The notes under the pieces are model-generated. The model searched no databases. It was not told the DNA's origin and saw only the letters and a list, made by a program, of their open reading frames with translations. From contig NZ_CBYO010000022.1 in NCBI RefSeq assembly GCF_000577245.1, positions 653,246 to 717,245 on the forward strand: a stretch of 64,000 bases of DNA, given 5' to 3'. Both the position numbers and the translations under genes were made by a program. Source of the stretch: Paucisalibacillus algeriensis (lineage in GTDB: Bacteria; Bacillota; Bacilli; Bacillales; Amphibacillaceae). Positions 36,280-44,524 of this stretch are shown here, one piece after another. The stretch's first letter is position 1; each line of letters begins with the position of its first letter.

Positions 36280-36335
36280 TGCAATTTACCTCCAGTCTAT
36301 TCTTATGTTTAATCGATTTTGAAAAAAAATAAGCA

Positions 36336-36645
36336 ACAAAAAACTCTCACCCCCAAGATTATGCATCTTGAGGACGAGAGTTATATCTTCCGTGGTACCA
36401 CCTCAGTTTATTGATATGTCACCATATCAACCTCTTCGGGTACGGCAATTAAATAAATGATTATACCCTATCTCTATAACGGGAGATCCCGTCGCAGTAT
36501 CACTATACATATCTAGATCCGTGCGAAGCTCCAAGTCTTTTTTCGTAATGAATATTATTACTCCATCCCACCAACCGGAGCTCTCTGAAAATAATGATTC
36601 AAAACTACTCTTCTCTTCATAGCCTTTTATTCGATGTAATAATTT
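36336..36645 (-). promoter_or_regulatory. T-box riboswitch leader of lysS
   Basis: The T-box core GGTGGTACCACGGAAG is at about 36388-36403 (minus strand). After it comes a strong terminator stem, ACTCTCGTCC...GGGTGAGAGT with CAAGATGCATAATCTTG at the top (36342-36382), then TTTTTTG. Upstream are stem I words typical of T-boxes (AGAGAGCTCCGGTTGGTG) and an A-rich specifier region GAAAAAAGAC (36535-36544) with lysine codons AAA/AAG only. It should switch lysS on when tRNA-Lys is uncharged. No other gene is in this leader. Confidence 0.88.
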
Positions 36646-36702
36646 CATCTATTGTAGAACATATAGATTATTTAGTCAAATCGAATCTTTTAAAAATAAG
36701 CA

Positions 36703-36731
36703 TGGGACAACAAACCTGTCCCTATGTCCCA
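36703..36731. repeat. GGGACA/TGTCCC repeat copy
   Basis: TGGGACAACAAACCTGTCCC followed by TATGTCCCA: two overlapping inverted pairs of the same word, as in the larger hairpin at 15189. It lies in the non-coding gap before gapN (36646-36913). Confidence 0.55.
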
Positions 36732-36913
36732 CTTTAGTTAAGGAGTAAACGAACTATTAATACCTAGTAATAATACTTGAGCATAGTAGTTGACCATAAA
36801 CATATAGTGATAGTAATGTAATATACGTTAAATGATTTTCTCTTGGTAATCGTAAGCTTGTGGAGATTGGTTACTGAGGAGATTATCAAATTCTTTATCT
36901 AAAGGAGAAAAAA

Positions 36914-38368
36914 ATGACATCTTATGAATTAACTACTAGAACAAATAGAATATATATTAATGGTGAATGGAAAGAAAGTCAATCAGGAGAAACCATTGAA
37001 ATCAAGTCACCATATCTTCACGAGGTAATTGGTGAAGTACAAGCAATTACCAGAGAGGAAGTAGATGAAGCCATTACATTTGCACATGAAGCACAAAAAG
37101 ATTGGGCAAAAGCATCCATTCAGCAACGTGCCACATATTTATATAAATGGGCTGAGGAATTAGTCCGTATGCAAGATGAAATTTCCGAAATCATTATGAA
37201 AGAAGTTGGCAAGAGCAAAAAAGATGCCAAAAATGAAGTCTTGCGTACTGCAGATTTCATCCGTTATACCATTGAAGAGGCTCAACATATGCAAGGGGAA
37301 AGTATGAGAGGAGACAGTTTTCCAGGTGGCTCTAAATCAAAAATTGCCATTGTCGAACGTGTCCCATTGGGAGTAGTGTTAGCTATTTCACCATTCAACT
37401 ACCCAGTAAATTTATCAGCTGCAAAAATAGCACCAGCATTAATAGCCGGAAATGCTGTCATTTTCAAACCTGCTACACAAGGTGCCCTCAGTGGGACGAA
37501 AATGATTGAAGCACTGCATAAAGCTGGACTGCCAGAAGGTCTTGTTAATTTAGTAACAGGTAAAGGCTCAGTAATCGGTGATTATATTGTAGAACATAAA
37601 GGCATTAATATGATTTCCTTTACCGGCGGTACTAACACTGGAAGTCATTTAGCGAAAAAGGCAGCGATGATTCCGCTTGTCCTTGAACTAGGTGGTAAAG
37701 ACCCTGGTATCGTTCGAGAAGATGCAGATTTACATGAGGCTGCCAATCATATTATCAGCGGAGCCTTTTCTTATTCTGGTCAGCGCTGTACAGCAATTAA
37801 GCGAGTACTGGTACACGATTGCGTGGCAGACAAACTCGTAGGAATATTAAAAGAAGAAATAGAAAAATTACTAGTTGGTTCTCCAGAAAACGGCTGTACA
37901 GTTGTTCCTTTAATTAACAATCAATCGGCTAACTATGTTCAAGATTTGATTACGGATGCAATAGAAAAAGGTGCTAAATTAATCACAGGCAACAAGAGAG
38001 AAGATAATCTAATCTTCCCTACTTTAATTGACCATGTAACTGGAGACATGAAGGTTGCATGGGAAGAACCATTTGGACCTGTTCTACCAATTATCCGTGT
38101 GTCTTCTGATGAAGAAGCAATCAGCATGACGAATAAATCAGAATATGGCCTACAAGCAAGTATCTTTACAAAAGATATCAATAAAGCATTTTCGATAGCT
38201 AATAAAATTGAAGTAGGTTCTGTCCAGATTAATGGGCGTACTGAGCGCGGACCTGACCACTTCCCATTTATTGGTGTTAAAGGATCAGGTATGGGAGTTC
38301 AAGGAATCCGTAAAAGTATTGAATCCATGACTCGTGAAAAAGTAACAATTCTTAATATATCAGAGTAA
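36914..38368 (+). CDS. gapN: NADP-dependent glyceraldehyde-3-phosphate dehydrogenase
   Basis: 484 residues of the aldehyde dehydrogenase superfamily, following GapN closely: VLAISPFNYPVNLSAAKIAP, FTGGTNTGSHLAKKAA, LELGGKDPGIV (catalytic Glu), FSYSGQRCTAIKRVLV with Cys292 as nucleophile, WEEPFGPVLPIIRV. It oxidises glyceraldehyde-3-phosphate irreversibly to 3-phosphoglycerate and makes NADPH, bypassing ATP formation. ATG after AAAGGAG. Monocistronic, with a terminator behind it. Confidence 0.93.
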   Translation: MTSYELTTRTNRIYINGEWKESQSGETIEIKSPYLHEVIGEVQAITREEVDEAITFAHEAQKDWAKASIQQRATYLYKWAEELVRMQDEISEIIMKEVGKSKKDAKNEVLRTADFIRYTIEEAQHMQGESMRGDSFPGGSKSKIAIVERVPLGVVLAISPFNYPVNLSAAKIAPALIAGNAVIFKPATQGALSGTKMIEALHKAGLPEGLVNLVTGKGSVIGDYIVEHKGINMISFTGGTNTGSHLAKKAAMIPLVLELGGKDPGIVREDADLHEAANHIISGAFSYSGQRCTAIKRVLVHDCVADKLVGILKEEIEKLLVGSPENGCTVVPLINNQSANYVQDLITDAIEKGAKLITGNKREDNLIFPTLIDHVTGDMKVAWEEPFGPVLPIIRVSSDEEAISMTNKSEYGLQASIFTKDINKAFSIANKIEVGSVQINGRTERGPDHFPFIGVKGSGMGVQGIRKSIESMTREKVTILNISE

Positions 38369-38447
38369 GTTCACAAAGATTAAAAACTAGAAACAAAGTT
38401 TGGAGTTGCCCCAATTAGAGTATTCTTCTAATTTAAAACCATAAGAT

Positions 38448-38485
38448 AATCCCGTACCACGATAATAGTGGTACGGGATTATTTT
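38448..38485 (+). terminator. Terminator of gapN
   Basis: Perfect 13-bp stem AATCCCGTACCAC, 7-base loop, then ATTTTA; 80 bases after the stop. Confidence 0.85.
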
Positions 38486-38611
38486 ATGAAATGTAGGAAT
38501 CATCAATAATTCGAGAATTACTTTTGAAAGCTTCATAATAGAATAGAATCATGTTTCCAATTATACTGGTATTAAAGATTCAGGTTATTCTTCAAGAAAG
38601 TAGGACAATAA

Positions 38612-39100
38612 ATGTTATTTTATGTCATCGCAGTACTTGTTGTTGTGTTGGACCAGATTTCAAAATACCTCATTCGTTTCTACATTGACATTAATGAACG
38701 ATTTACCTTCTTGGGCATTGAATTTACGCATATCGAGAATAGTGGGATGGCAGGAAGCTTATTCCCAGGCTATGCTCGTCTCTTTGGAATTGTAGCGGTG
38801 TTGTTCGTGATACTAGTTTCATATCTTCGCAGAACCGAAGATATGAAGGGCACTCTTATCGATAGTAGTTTTGGATTCCTAGTCGGAGGAGCAATTGGAA
38901 ATGGCGTGGATAGAATTGTATTTGGACAGGTGACAGATTTTATCATTCGCTCTGGTGGAGTTCTTAACATAGCCGACCATGCTATCGAGATTGGATTGCT
39001 ATTGCTTATTATTTATGTATTAGTTAGTTGGTTAAAAAGTAAAGGGATCATGTTCATTACAAAAGGCATACTTCCTGAGAAACAACCTATAGATGATTAA
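38612..39100 (+). CDS. lspA: Lipoprotein signal peptidase (signal peptidase II)
   Basis: 162 residues, four membrane helices. Catalytic blocks: VVVLDQISKYLIR at the start, IENSGMAGSLF, GGAIGNGVDRIVFGQVTDFI (first Asp) and LNIADHAIEIG (second Asp). It cuts lipoprotein signal peptides before the lipidated cysteine. Compared with usual LspA, NxGAAF is altered to NSGMAGSLF and FNVAD to LNIAD, so it may be a diverged second copy. It is not in the usual lspA-rluD operon. Ribosome site AAAGTAGG. Confidence 0.88.
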   Translation: MLFYVIAVLVVVLDQISKYLIRFYIDINERFTFLGIEFTHIENSGMAGSLFPGYARLFGIVAVLFVILVSYLRRTEDMKGTLIDSSFGFLVGGAIGNGVDRIVFGQVTDFIIRSGGVLNIADHAIEIGLLLLIIYVLVSWLKSKGIMFITKGILPEKQPIDD

Positions 39101-39288
39101 AAATAATATAGGCTGGTTTTTTCGAGAGTCAAGCAAATAATACTCCTACAAGAAGTTGAATTATCTTTTTCCTCCTCTTATCCTCCTGTCATGAACCTTT
39201 TACCTTCAATATGTTTATGACCATTTAAACGTTTCTCATTCTCTAAATTAACTTTTAAATTCCATCTTTGAAGCTAATAAGTATTACA

Positions 39289-39633
39289 TTACTCAGGAAG
39301 ATTCACCCAAATTACAGCCCCCATCGGATGCTTATAAGGTATTGGCTCCTTATAGATTTTTGGATTCGCAAGTATCCAAGCATATGTTTTCTTATATGGC
39401 AATGCCAGAGCATCTTCACTCTGTATACCATGAAGCTTCTTACTTTCTCGATAAGCTTCCAATGTCAATTCTATACTATCAATAAGGTCTAGTTCTCCAA
39501 ACACCTTGCCTGAACCACTTTTAATTAATGCAACAGTTCCTCTAATTTTCGTGTTTGAACCCCGGACTTCCCAGGTCTTTTGCCCATCTAAGATTAATTC
39601 AATCCATGGTGATTTAATGATTAGTCCTTTCAT
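39289..39633 (-). CDS. ASCH-domain protein
   Basis: 114 residues from ATG 39631-39633 behind GGGGGAGAACGGAACC; a longer frame runs into the HAD gene end. ASCH fold: LIIKSPWIELILDGQKTWEV, RGTVALIKSGSGKVFGEL, YAWILANPKIYKEPIPY. ASCH proteins bind RNA or modified nucleosides; some hydrolyse N4-acetylcytidine. Function here not determined. Next to the HAD gene, 22 bases apart, likely one transcript. Confidence 0.85.
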   Translation of the reverse strand: MKGLIIKSPWIELILDGQKTWEVRGSNTKIRGTVALIKSGSGKVFGELDLIDSIELTLEAYRESKKLHGIQSEDALALPYKKTYAWILANPKIYKEPIPYKHPMGAVIWVNLPE

Positions 39634-39655
39634 TGGTTCCGTTCTCCCCCTAAAA

Positions 39656-40306
39656 CTATTTAAGCAACTGTTCTTCATGCATCAAATCATTCAAATTCTT
39701 CTTACCTCTATCTAAATAAAGTCCTCTTATCCCCACTCTTTCAGCTCCCTCGATGTTTTCCAATTTATCATCGATGAATATACTCTCCTCTTTACGAGCT
39801 TTTGCTTGTTCAAGGGCAATCTCATAGATAGCTTTATTGGGCTTTACCTCTTTTACGAAGGCTGAAAGAATAATAGTGTGAAAGTATTGTCGAATCCCTA
39901 ACTTATCAAATACCCAATCCATACTTGGCATAGCATTCGATATAACCGCTAACTTATAATTCTTACTAAGCTCCTCTAATAAATCTATCACTTCTGGAAA
40001 AAGCTCACAATGAACTGCGTAGTGGGTTAAGTAGAGTAGTTCATTTGTTAATCTTTCGTCTCCTACTTCTCTAGCGATCCCTCCATACAAACTTTTATAA
40101 TAGATTTCTTCCTCATTCCAGTTTGTAATAAAAGATGCTTTAGTATGATGTTTTGCCTTCGTAATAGCAGCATCAATTGCTGATAGTTGGTAACCTCTCC
40201 CCATTAATAGGTTTCTAATTCTGCCTTCGCCTTTAATCGGGGTATCAAACAGAACACCCCCTGCATCTAGAAAGATAAACTTTACTTGTTCTTGAACTTG
40301 GGTCAT
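39656..40306 (-). CDS. HAD-superfamily hydrolase
   Basis: 216 residues. Motif I is FLDAGGVLFDT (nucleophile Asp, but the second Asp of DxD is replaced by Gly, as in YihX-like sugar phosphatases and dehalogenases), motif II LAVISNAMP, motif III lysine in VKEVKPNKAIY, motif IV ESIFIDDKLENIEGA. A phosphatase or dehalogenase of unknown substrate. Start ATG follows AATGGAGG. Confidence 0.88.
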   Translation of the reverse strand: MTQVQEQVKFIFLDAGGVLFDTPIKGEGRIRNLLMGRGYQLSAIDAAITKAKHHTKASFITNWNEEEIYYKSLYGGIAREVGDERLTNELLYLTHYAVHCELFPEVIDLLEELSKNYKLAVISNAMPSMDWVFDKLGIRQYFHTIILSAFVKEVKPNKAIYEIALEQAKARKEESIFIDDKLENIEGAERVGIRGLYLDRGKKNLNDLMHEEQLLK

Positions 40307-40318
40307 AATTAACCTCCA

Positions 40319-40588
40319 TTACTTCTGCTTTGTCAAAACCAACGTCTCTTCATTGCCATCCCACTTCAGTTCAATCTTAATTTCATTACTTCGCAGAGCA
40401 ATTCTACAATCGGAACATGTAGTGGTGATAAACAATGTATTGGAATCAAGGTTTATTGTCCCCTCTAATTCTAAATCATCTTTCTTAGAATTTATCTTAT
40501 AGGAGACAGGTACAGTAATTACTCCAAGCACCTTGACCCGCCTTTGCAATTCCAGCATACACACCGTCATGTAAAACATACAAATCAA
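40319..40588 (-). CDS. Hypothetical frame, probably chimeric
   Basis: Up to 89 codons. The C-terminal part (VSYKINSKKDDLELEGTINL, FITTTCSDCRIALRSNEIKI) looks like a beta-rich protein piece, with an unusual CSDC. Its front overlaps, in another frame, a clear metallo-hydrolase fragment, so the ATG start is artefactual. I would treat it as a gene fragment joined by a deletion rather than as a working gene. Confidence 0.3.
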   Translation of the reverse strand: MICMFYMTVCMLELQRRVKVLGVITVPVSYKINSKKDDLELEGTINLDSNTLFITTTCSDCRIALRSNEIKIELKWDGNEETLVLTKQK

Positions 40589-40618
40589 AAAATGCTGTTT
40601 CTTTTATTAAATGACCTA
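40518..40618 (-). pseudogene. N-terminal fragment of a second metallo-beta-lactamase-fold protein
   Basis: The frame reads HLIKETAFFDLYVLHDGVYA, then GIAKAGQGAWSN before the similarity stops. This is the first strand pair of an MBL-fold hydrolase; the intact neighbour has FTLEKVSRNAYAAIAKEGSG in the same place. It starts directly after the stop of that gene, so a tandem copy has been deleted except for its head. Confidence 0.55.
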
Positions 40619-40621
40619 TGA

Positions 40622-41566
40622 CTAACTCTCCCTCTTCAGGTCGTCATAAGCAAGACTATTTACATCCTGGCTTAACATTTTTAAACTTTGTTGATAAACC
40701 TCTGGAGATTCCCAGTCTTTATATGTATCAGGTATTTCTACTTCTTCGAATCTATCGTTTTCTATAACAATTTCTTTTATATCAGTTATGTAAGTTATAA
40801 GCTTAGTTACATCTTCCTTCGTTCCAACAGGACCATGTCCTGGAATAGCAATATCAAATTCCAATCCTTCAATCCTTCTTAAAATCTCAACCCAAATAGA
40901 AGGATTCGATTCTTCGAAAAATGTTGGATGGCATTTCACAAAAAGTAAATCACCCATAAAAATTACTTTGTCCTCTGGAATATAAAGGACAGAATCACAA
41001 ACAGAATGCCCTCCTCCTAAAGTAAAAAGCTTTGCATTGCAATTTTCTCCGTGGAATGATAGTTCACTAGTAAAAGTTTGGTTAGGTAAAATAAGCTCTA
41101 ATGTAGGTAATGACTTTTCTAGCTCTTTTAAGAAGTTGATTTGATACGCTAGTCTTTTATCTTCACTGTGGGTAAGTTGACTTTGTAGGGATTTTATATA
41201 GTTGGATAATCCTTGTAGATCATTTTTCTGTGTATTAATTCTGGAAGGATGTAATTCTTTGATTTTTGAAAAAGTAATACCACTGGAAATAATCGTACGT
41301 TCCTTGAATGATTGATTTCCGCGTATATGGTCTCCATGCCAGTGACTATTGATTACCCATGTTACTGGGTGATTAGTTATGCTTTCGGCAAATGTCTTTA
41401 AATCCTCAGAAGCTTGCTGTGTATTGAACGTATCAAAAACAATTGATTTCCCACCAAGGTCCACAAAGCCCGCATTAGCGACAGAACCACTACCTTCTTT
41501 TGCGATTGCTGCATAGGCGTTTCGGCTGACTTTCTCAAGTGTGAAATGTTTGCTTGAAATTTCCAT
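40622..41566 (-). CDS. Metallo-beta-lactamase fold hydrolase
   Basis: 314 residues. The zinc motif is NSHWHGDHIRGN (HxHxDH), followed by a conserved histidine in GGGHSVCDSVLYIP, an aspartate in IFMGDLLF and the last histidine in IPGHGPVG. A 75-residue helical insertion (about 110-180) sits between motifs. It resembles SoxH/quinoprotein-relay-type hydrolases; the substrate is unknown. Start ATG 41566 with AAGGAGGG upstream. Confidence 0.87.
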   Translation of the reverse strand: MEISSKHFTLEKVSRNAYAAIAKEGSGSVANAGFVDLGGKSIVFDTFNTQQASEDLKTFAESITNHPVTWVINSHWHGDHIRGNQSFKERTIISSGITFSKIKELHPSRINTQKNDLQGLSNYIKSLQSQLTHSEDKRLAYQINFLKELEKSLPTLELILPNQTFTSELSFHGENCNAKLFTLGGGHSVCDSVLYIPEDKVIFMGDLLFVKCHPTFFEESNPSIWVEILRRIEGLEFDIAIPGHGPVGTKEDVTKLITYITDIKEIVIENDRFEEVEIPDTYKDWESPEVYQQSLKMLSQDVNSLAYDDLKRES

Positions 41567-41592
41567 TCTATATTCCCTCCTTTTCTCCCAAA

Positions 41593-42120
41593 CTATTTTT
41601 CTAGTACGATTTCTCCCTCACCTTTAGGCTCTTCAATTCCCTCCAGAAAAGATGATAAAATCTCCTTCGTAATTGGAAAAGCAGCATTCGCATCAAACCG
41701 CTCACCTCTGATTTCCAGTCTTCTGTTGCAGTTCATCAGCATCCACTTTCAAGTAAATAAGTTTCCACTTACCATCATTTTCTTCGATTACCTGTTTGTA
41801 TTCATCTCTTTCTGATCGACTCCAAAAGCTCGAATCTAAAACTATTTTTCTTTTTTCTTGAATAAGTTTAAGTAACTTGTTACGTATTTTTTTATGTGAT
41901 TCATCTAGATACTCCCTGTATTTCTCCGTAGGGTAATCCACTCCATACCCACCATAAGTCGACCATACTTCCTCATCAATGGAAAGGCGTAAAAATCCTT
42001 CTGATTCTAATTTTTTGGAAAAAGTAGTTTTACCGGAGCCTGCTATTCCACACATAAATACGACGTATGAAAATCACTATTTTCCCTAATTAAAAGATTA
42101 ATAATGTCTTTTTGTAACAT
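41593..42120 (-). pseudogene. P-loop kinase-like ATPase with frameshifts
   Basis: The middle (42055-41702) is clean: GIAGSGKTTFSKKL (Walker A), LSIDEEVWSTYGGYGVD, IVLDSSFWSRSERDEYK, LIYLKVDADEL. A shift near 41730 breaks it; the native end continues as NRRLEIRGERFDANAAFPIT and ends at 41593. Another shift near 42055 parts it from a front piece starting at ATG 42120 (MLQKDIINLLIRENSDF) behind GAAGAGG. Family: AAA/shikimate-kinase-like proteins common beside phosphotransferases. Confidence 0.7.
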
Positions 42121-42196
42121 CCTCTTCACACTCCGTTTTATAGAGACAATCCAAGCAAATTACACTCATTCTACCAACTCGTTCCACCGTAAATCG

Positions 42197-42646
42197 TTAT
42201 CCTAACTCTAGATAATGGGTTGATTTAGAATAGAGTGTTTTTTTTCTAAATCCCAGAGATTTATAAAACGTATCTGCTTGTTCCGTATCCGTCTTTAAAA
42301 CAATGACCTTAAAAATAGAGGAATGATACATAATCCTCTGTACCAACATCCGACCTATGCCATTTCTTCGGAGTTCCTTTGCTACATAAAACCTTCTTAA
42401 TCTCCCAATATCATCTTCCGTACTATAAGGATCTTTATTAATCCCACCTATTGCAATAATTCTACCTCTTTCATCAAACACACCGTACAATGCCTCTCCA
42501 GGTTTATCAAATATGTTTGAACCGTTTTCATATTCGTGTACTAATCGTTTTAAAAAACGAAACCCTTCCTTCTGACTTTCTTCGATCAGTGTCCTTAGGT
42601 TGACCTGTGTTAAATTGTCAATTTTCCTTATTGTGTATCTTTCCAT
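42197..42646 (-). CDS. GNAT N-acetyltransferase
   Basis: 149 residues from ATG 42644-42646 behind GGAGGTTCT. GNAT blocks: GVFDERGRIIAIGGINKDP, RLRRFYVAKELRRNGIGRML (acetyl-CoA loop), DTFYKSLGFRKK. Substrate unknown. Ten bases or so behind a LysE-type exporter gene, likely cotranscribed. Confidence 0.88.
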   Translation of the reverse strand: MERYTIRKIDNLTQVNLRTLIEESQKEGFRFLKRLVHEYENGSNIFDKPGEALYGVFDERGRIIAIGGINKDPYSTEDDIGRLRRFYVAKELRRNGIGRMLVQRIMYHSSIFKVIVLKTDTEQADTFYKSLGFRKKTLYSKSTHYLELG

Positions 42647-42691
42647 AGAACCTCCGTGGGTTGGATAGATTAGCCACCGCAATTACCCCCA

Positions 42692-43327
42692 TTAAATAAT
42701 GTATTCTGTAATTCCTTGGTAGAATTGATACATAAAATACAGAGAAAACCCAATTAATAGGATCCCCGCAGCGATTGAAAATCCCTTAATCATAGAGCGG
42801 TTCATCATTTTTCTAGTGTATGAAACCAGTGCTAACAAGCCAATATCATGAATCAGGATCCCTGTTAATACACCCGCAGCAATTATAAAAAATTGGGTTG
42901 GCTTAGAAGTGTCATACGAATTAGTCAAAACGGTTCCAAAAACACTTAGCCAAAATATTATATTACCGGGTGAAATAGCGACAAAAAAGCCATTACGGTA
43001 AGACGAGACGATGGATTTTGTAGACTTTTCCCCCTTTAGGGTAATATCTTTATCGGCATTTTTAATAGAATCATAGCCAATGAGCAGTAAAAACACCGCA
43101 CCAATAAGCCACATGGGCACTTGAATAAATGGGATTTGGAGTACAGAAGCCAACCCTAGATATAGAGCAACAACTAAGACTAGATCAATCGTCATGCCAC
43201 CTAACCCCACAGCCCAACCATGCATAAAGCCATTTTTTATTCCTTGTTTAGACATTTCCACTGTGATAGTTCCAACAGGCATTGCAATAGCCAATCCTGC
43301 CAGTACATAGGTAAAAAACACTTCCAT
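42692..43327 (-). CDS. LysE/RhtB-family exporter
   Basis: 211 residues with six membrane helices. FTYVLAGLAIAMPVGTITVE is the LysE signature (here MPVGT), followed by KQGIKNGFMHGWAVGLGGMT and FFVAISPGNIIFWLSVFG. Members export amino acids or their derivatives. It is the first gene before the GNAT. ATG with GGAGTACGGA upstream. Confidence 0.9.
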   Translation of the reverse strand: MEVFFTYVLAGLAIAMPVGTITVEMSKQGIKNGFMHGWAVGLGGMTIDLVLVVALYLGLASVLQIPFIQVPMWLIGAVFLLLIGYDSIKNADKDITLKGEKSTKSIVSSYRNGFFVAISPGNIIFWLSVFGTVLTNSYDTSKPTQFFIIAAGVLTGILIHDIGLLALVSYTRKMMNRSMIKGFSIAAGILLIGFSLYFMYQFYQGITEYII

Positions 43328-43419
43328 TTCCGTACTCCTCTTAAGTAGATTATTTAATACTTAAAATTCTGACACAAACGTCCAAACTCTACAACACTTA
43401 TTTTTATATTTACCAGGGG

Positions 43420-43430
43420 GGGACTGTCCC
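43420..43430. repeat. GGGACTGTCCC palindrome
   Basis: Short member of the GGGACA/TGTCCC set, preceded by a run of G, 52 bases before a small gene start. Confidence 0.45.
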
Positions 43431-43481
43431 TCACAATTTAACATCATTATTGGGCATACTATTATGAGGAGGTGTTACATA

Positions 43482-43643
43482 GTGGGTAAAGACAATGAAG
43501 AATTGAATGGTTATCAAGCTTCTAAGGGGATAACTAAAATGAGTAAAAGAGATGAAATTACCAATGAAGAACGGCATAGTAAGAATGCAAGAGAATCAGC
43601 TATTGAACAGAACTTCCCTAGGATTGATACGGAAAATTTATAG
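43482..43643 (+). CDS. 53-residue hydrophilic protein
   Basis: GTG start with a near-perfect GAGGAGGTG upstream. Very polar: GKDNEELNGYQASKGITKMS, KRDEITNEERHSKNARESAI, ending DTENL. No cysteine, no membrane segment. It looks like a small Bacillus (often sporulation-associated) protein; no family recognised. A terminator follows. Confidence 0.6.
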   Translation: MGKDNEELNGYQASKGITKMSKRDEITNEERHSKNARESAIEQNFPRIDTENL

Positions 43644-43663
43644 AGATTATCTCATTTGATTAT

Positions 43664-43705
43664 GAGAAGATAACTACTAGATTGGATTGGTTGTCTTCTC
43701 TTTAT
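43664..43705 (+). terminator. Terminator of the 53-residue gene
   Basis: 11-bp stem GAGAAGATAAC / GTTGTCTTCTC (one G-T pair), 15-base loop, then TTTATTTT. Confidence 0.75.
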
Positions 43706-43751
43706 TTTACCCCTCATTTCAAGGTTCCTAAAGATCCATTAACCAAATACC

Positions 43752-43928
43752 CTAACTTTTTAGATTGTATCCTTTTACTTCTTTAACGGATATGATTTGG
43801 GCTTTGATTCCATATGTTGATCGAAACTTTTTCCGAGCTTCTGCTGGTGTCCGTGCGATAACTGTCTTAATTTGTTGTTCCCCGTTATCTTCTGTTAGAA
43901 CTAAGTATCTTTTTGCTCCACATTTCAT
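43752..43928 (-). CDS. Small basic protein, unknown
   Basis: 58 residues from ATG 43926-43928 with GAGGTGAG upstream (a GTG nine bases earlier lies in that site). MKCGAKRYLVLTEDNGEQQI, VIARTPAEARKKFRSTYGIK, AQIISVKEVKGY. A beta-alpha-beta layout with A(R)TPAEARKKF, reminiscent of small ribosome- or phage-associated proteins; not identified. Confidence 0.6.
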   Translation of the reverse strand: MKCGAKRYLVLTEDNGEQQIKTVIARTPAEARKKFRSTYGIKAQIISVKEVKGYNLKS

Positions 43929-44143
43929 GAATCTCACCTCGTTACTAAATATTATCTCGGGAATTTTTTTGCGGTCAAAATATTAGGTTCTATTTGTGAT
44001 ATATACACCGTTTTGAAGTAGTTAAAGTCAACATGCAGGAATGTAAGATAATATTTGAAAACGTGGAACCTTCATTTAGATAATTCGTAGTAAATAATAA
44101 CTTAAAAATTGATAGTTCGCACTAAGTTAGGGGAGGGATAGAT

Positions 44144-44374
44144 GTGGTAAAAAAACGCAAAAAACGAATTGAATTTTTCTTTCTAATTATTTTGGTTGCA
44201 ACACTAATCGGATCGTTTGTATTAATTTTCTTAGGACATTTTATGTTGGGTATTATAGTAGGCGGAGTATTCATGTTTTTAGCTAACTTTATTAGTCGAT
44301 GGTTTTCGGGCAAAAATGATGAATATGTGTATAGAAATATTTACGAAACTAATAAAGATAGGTACAATAGGTGA
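44144..44374 (+). CDS. Small membrane protein, two segments
   Basis: 76 residues, GTG start behind AGGGGAGGG. Basic front KKRKKRIEFFF, two adjacent hydrophobic helices (LIILVATLIGSFVLIFLGHF and IIVGGVFMFLANFI), polar tail with NDEYVYRNIYETNKDRY. No known family. Alone on the plus strand. Confidence 0.68.
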   Translation: MVKKRKKRIEFFFLIILVATLIGSFVLIFLGHFMLGIIVGGVFMFLANFISRWFSGKNDEYVYRNIYETNKDRYNR

Positions 44375-44524
44375 TATTTGAATTCCCATCTACATTTACC
44401 TTCTAGCAGAAAGAGAGCATCAAATTATATTACAATTTGATGCCCATTATTTATGACAGTTTCAATCATGGTGCACCCAAACGGAACTACTCAGATTCAC
44501 CTCATGTTTCTTTAATCCATATAT

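Noticed and set aside
36427..36648. 73-codon frame (minus) before lysS
   Set aside because: It lies wholly in the T-box leader; its bases are accounted for by stem I and the T-box core.
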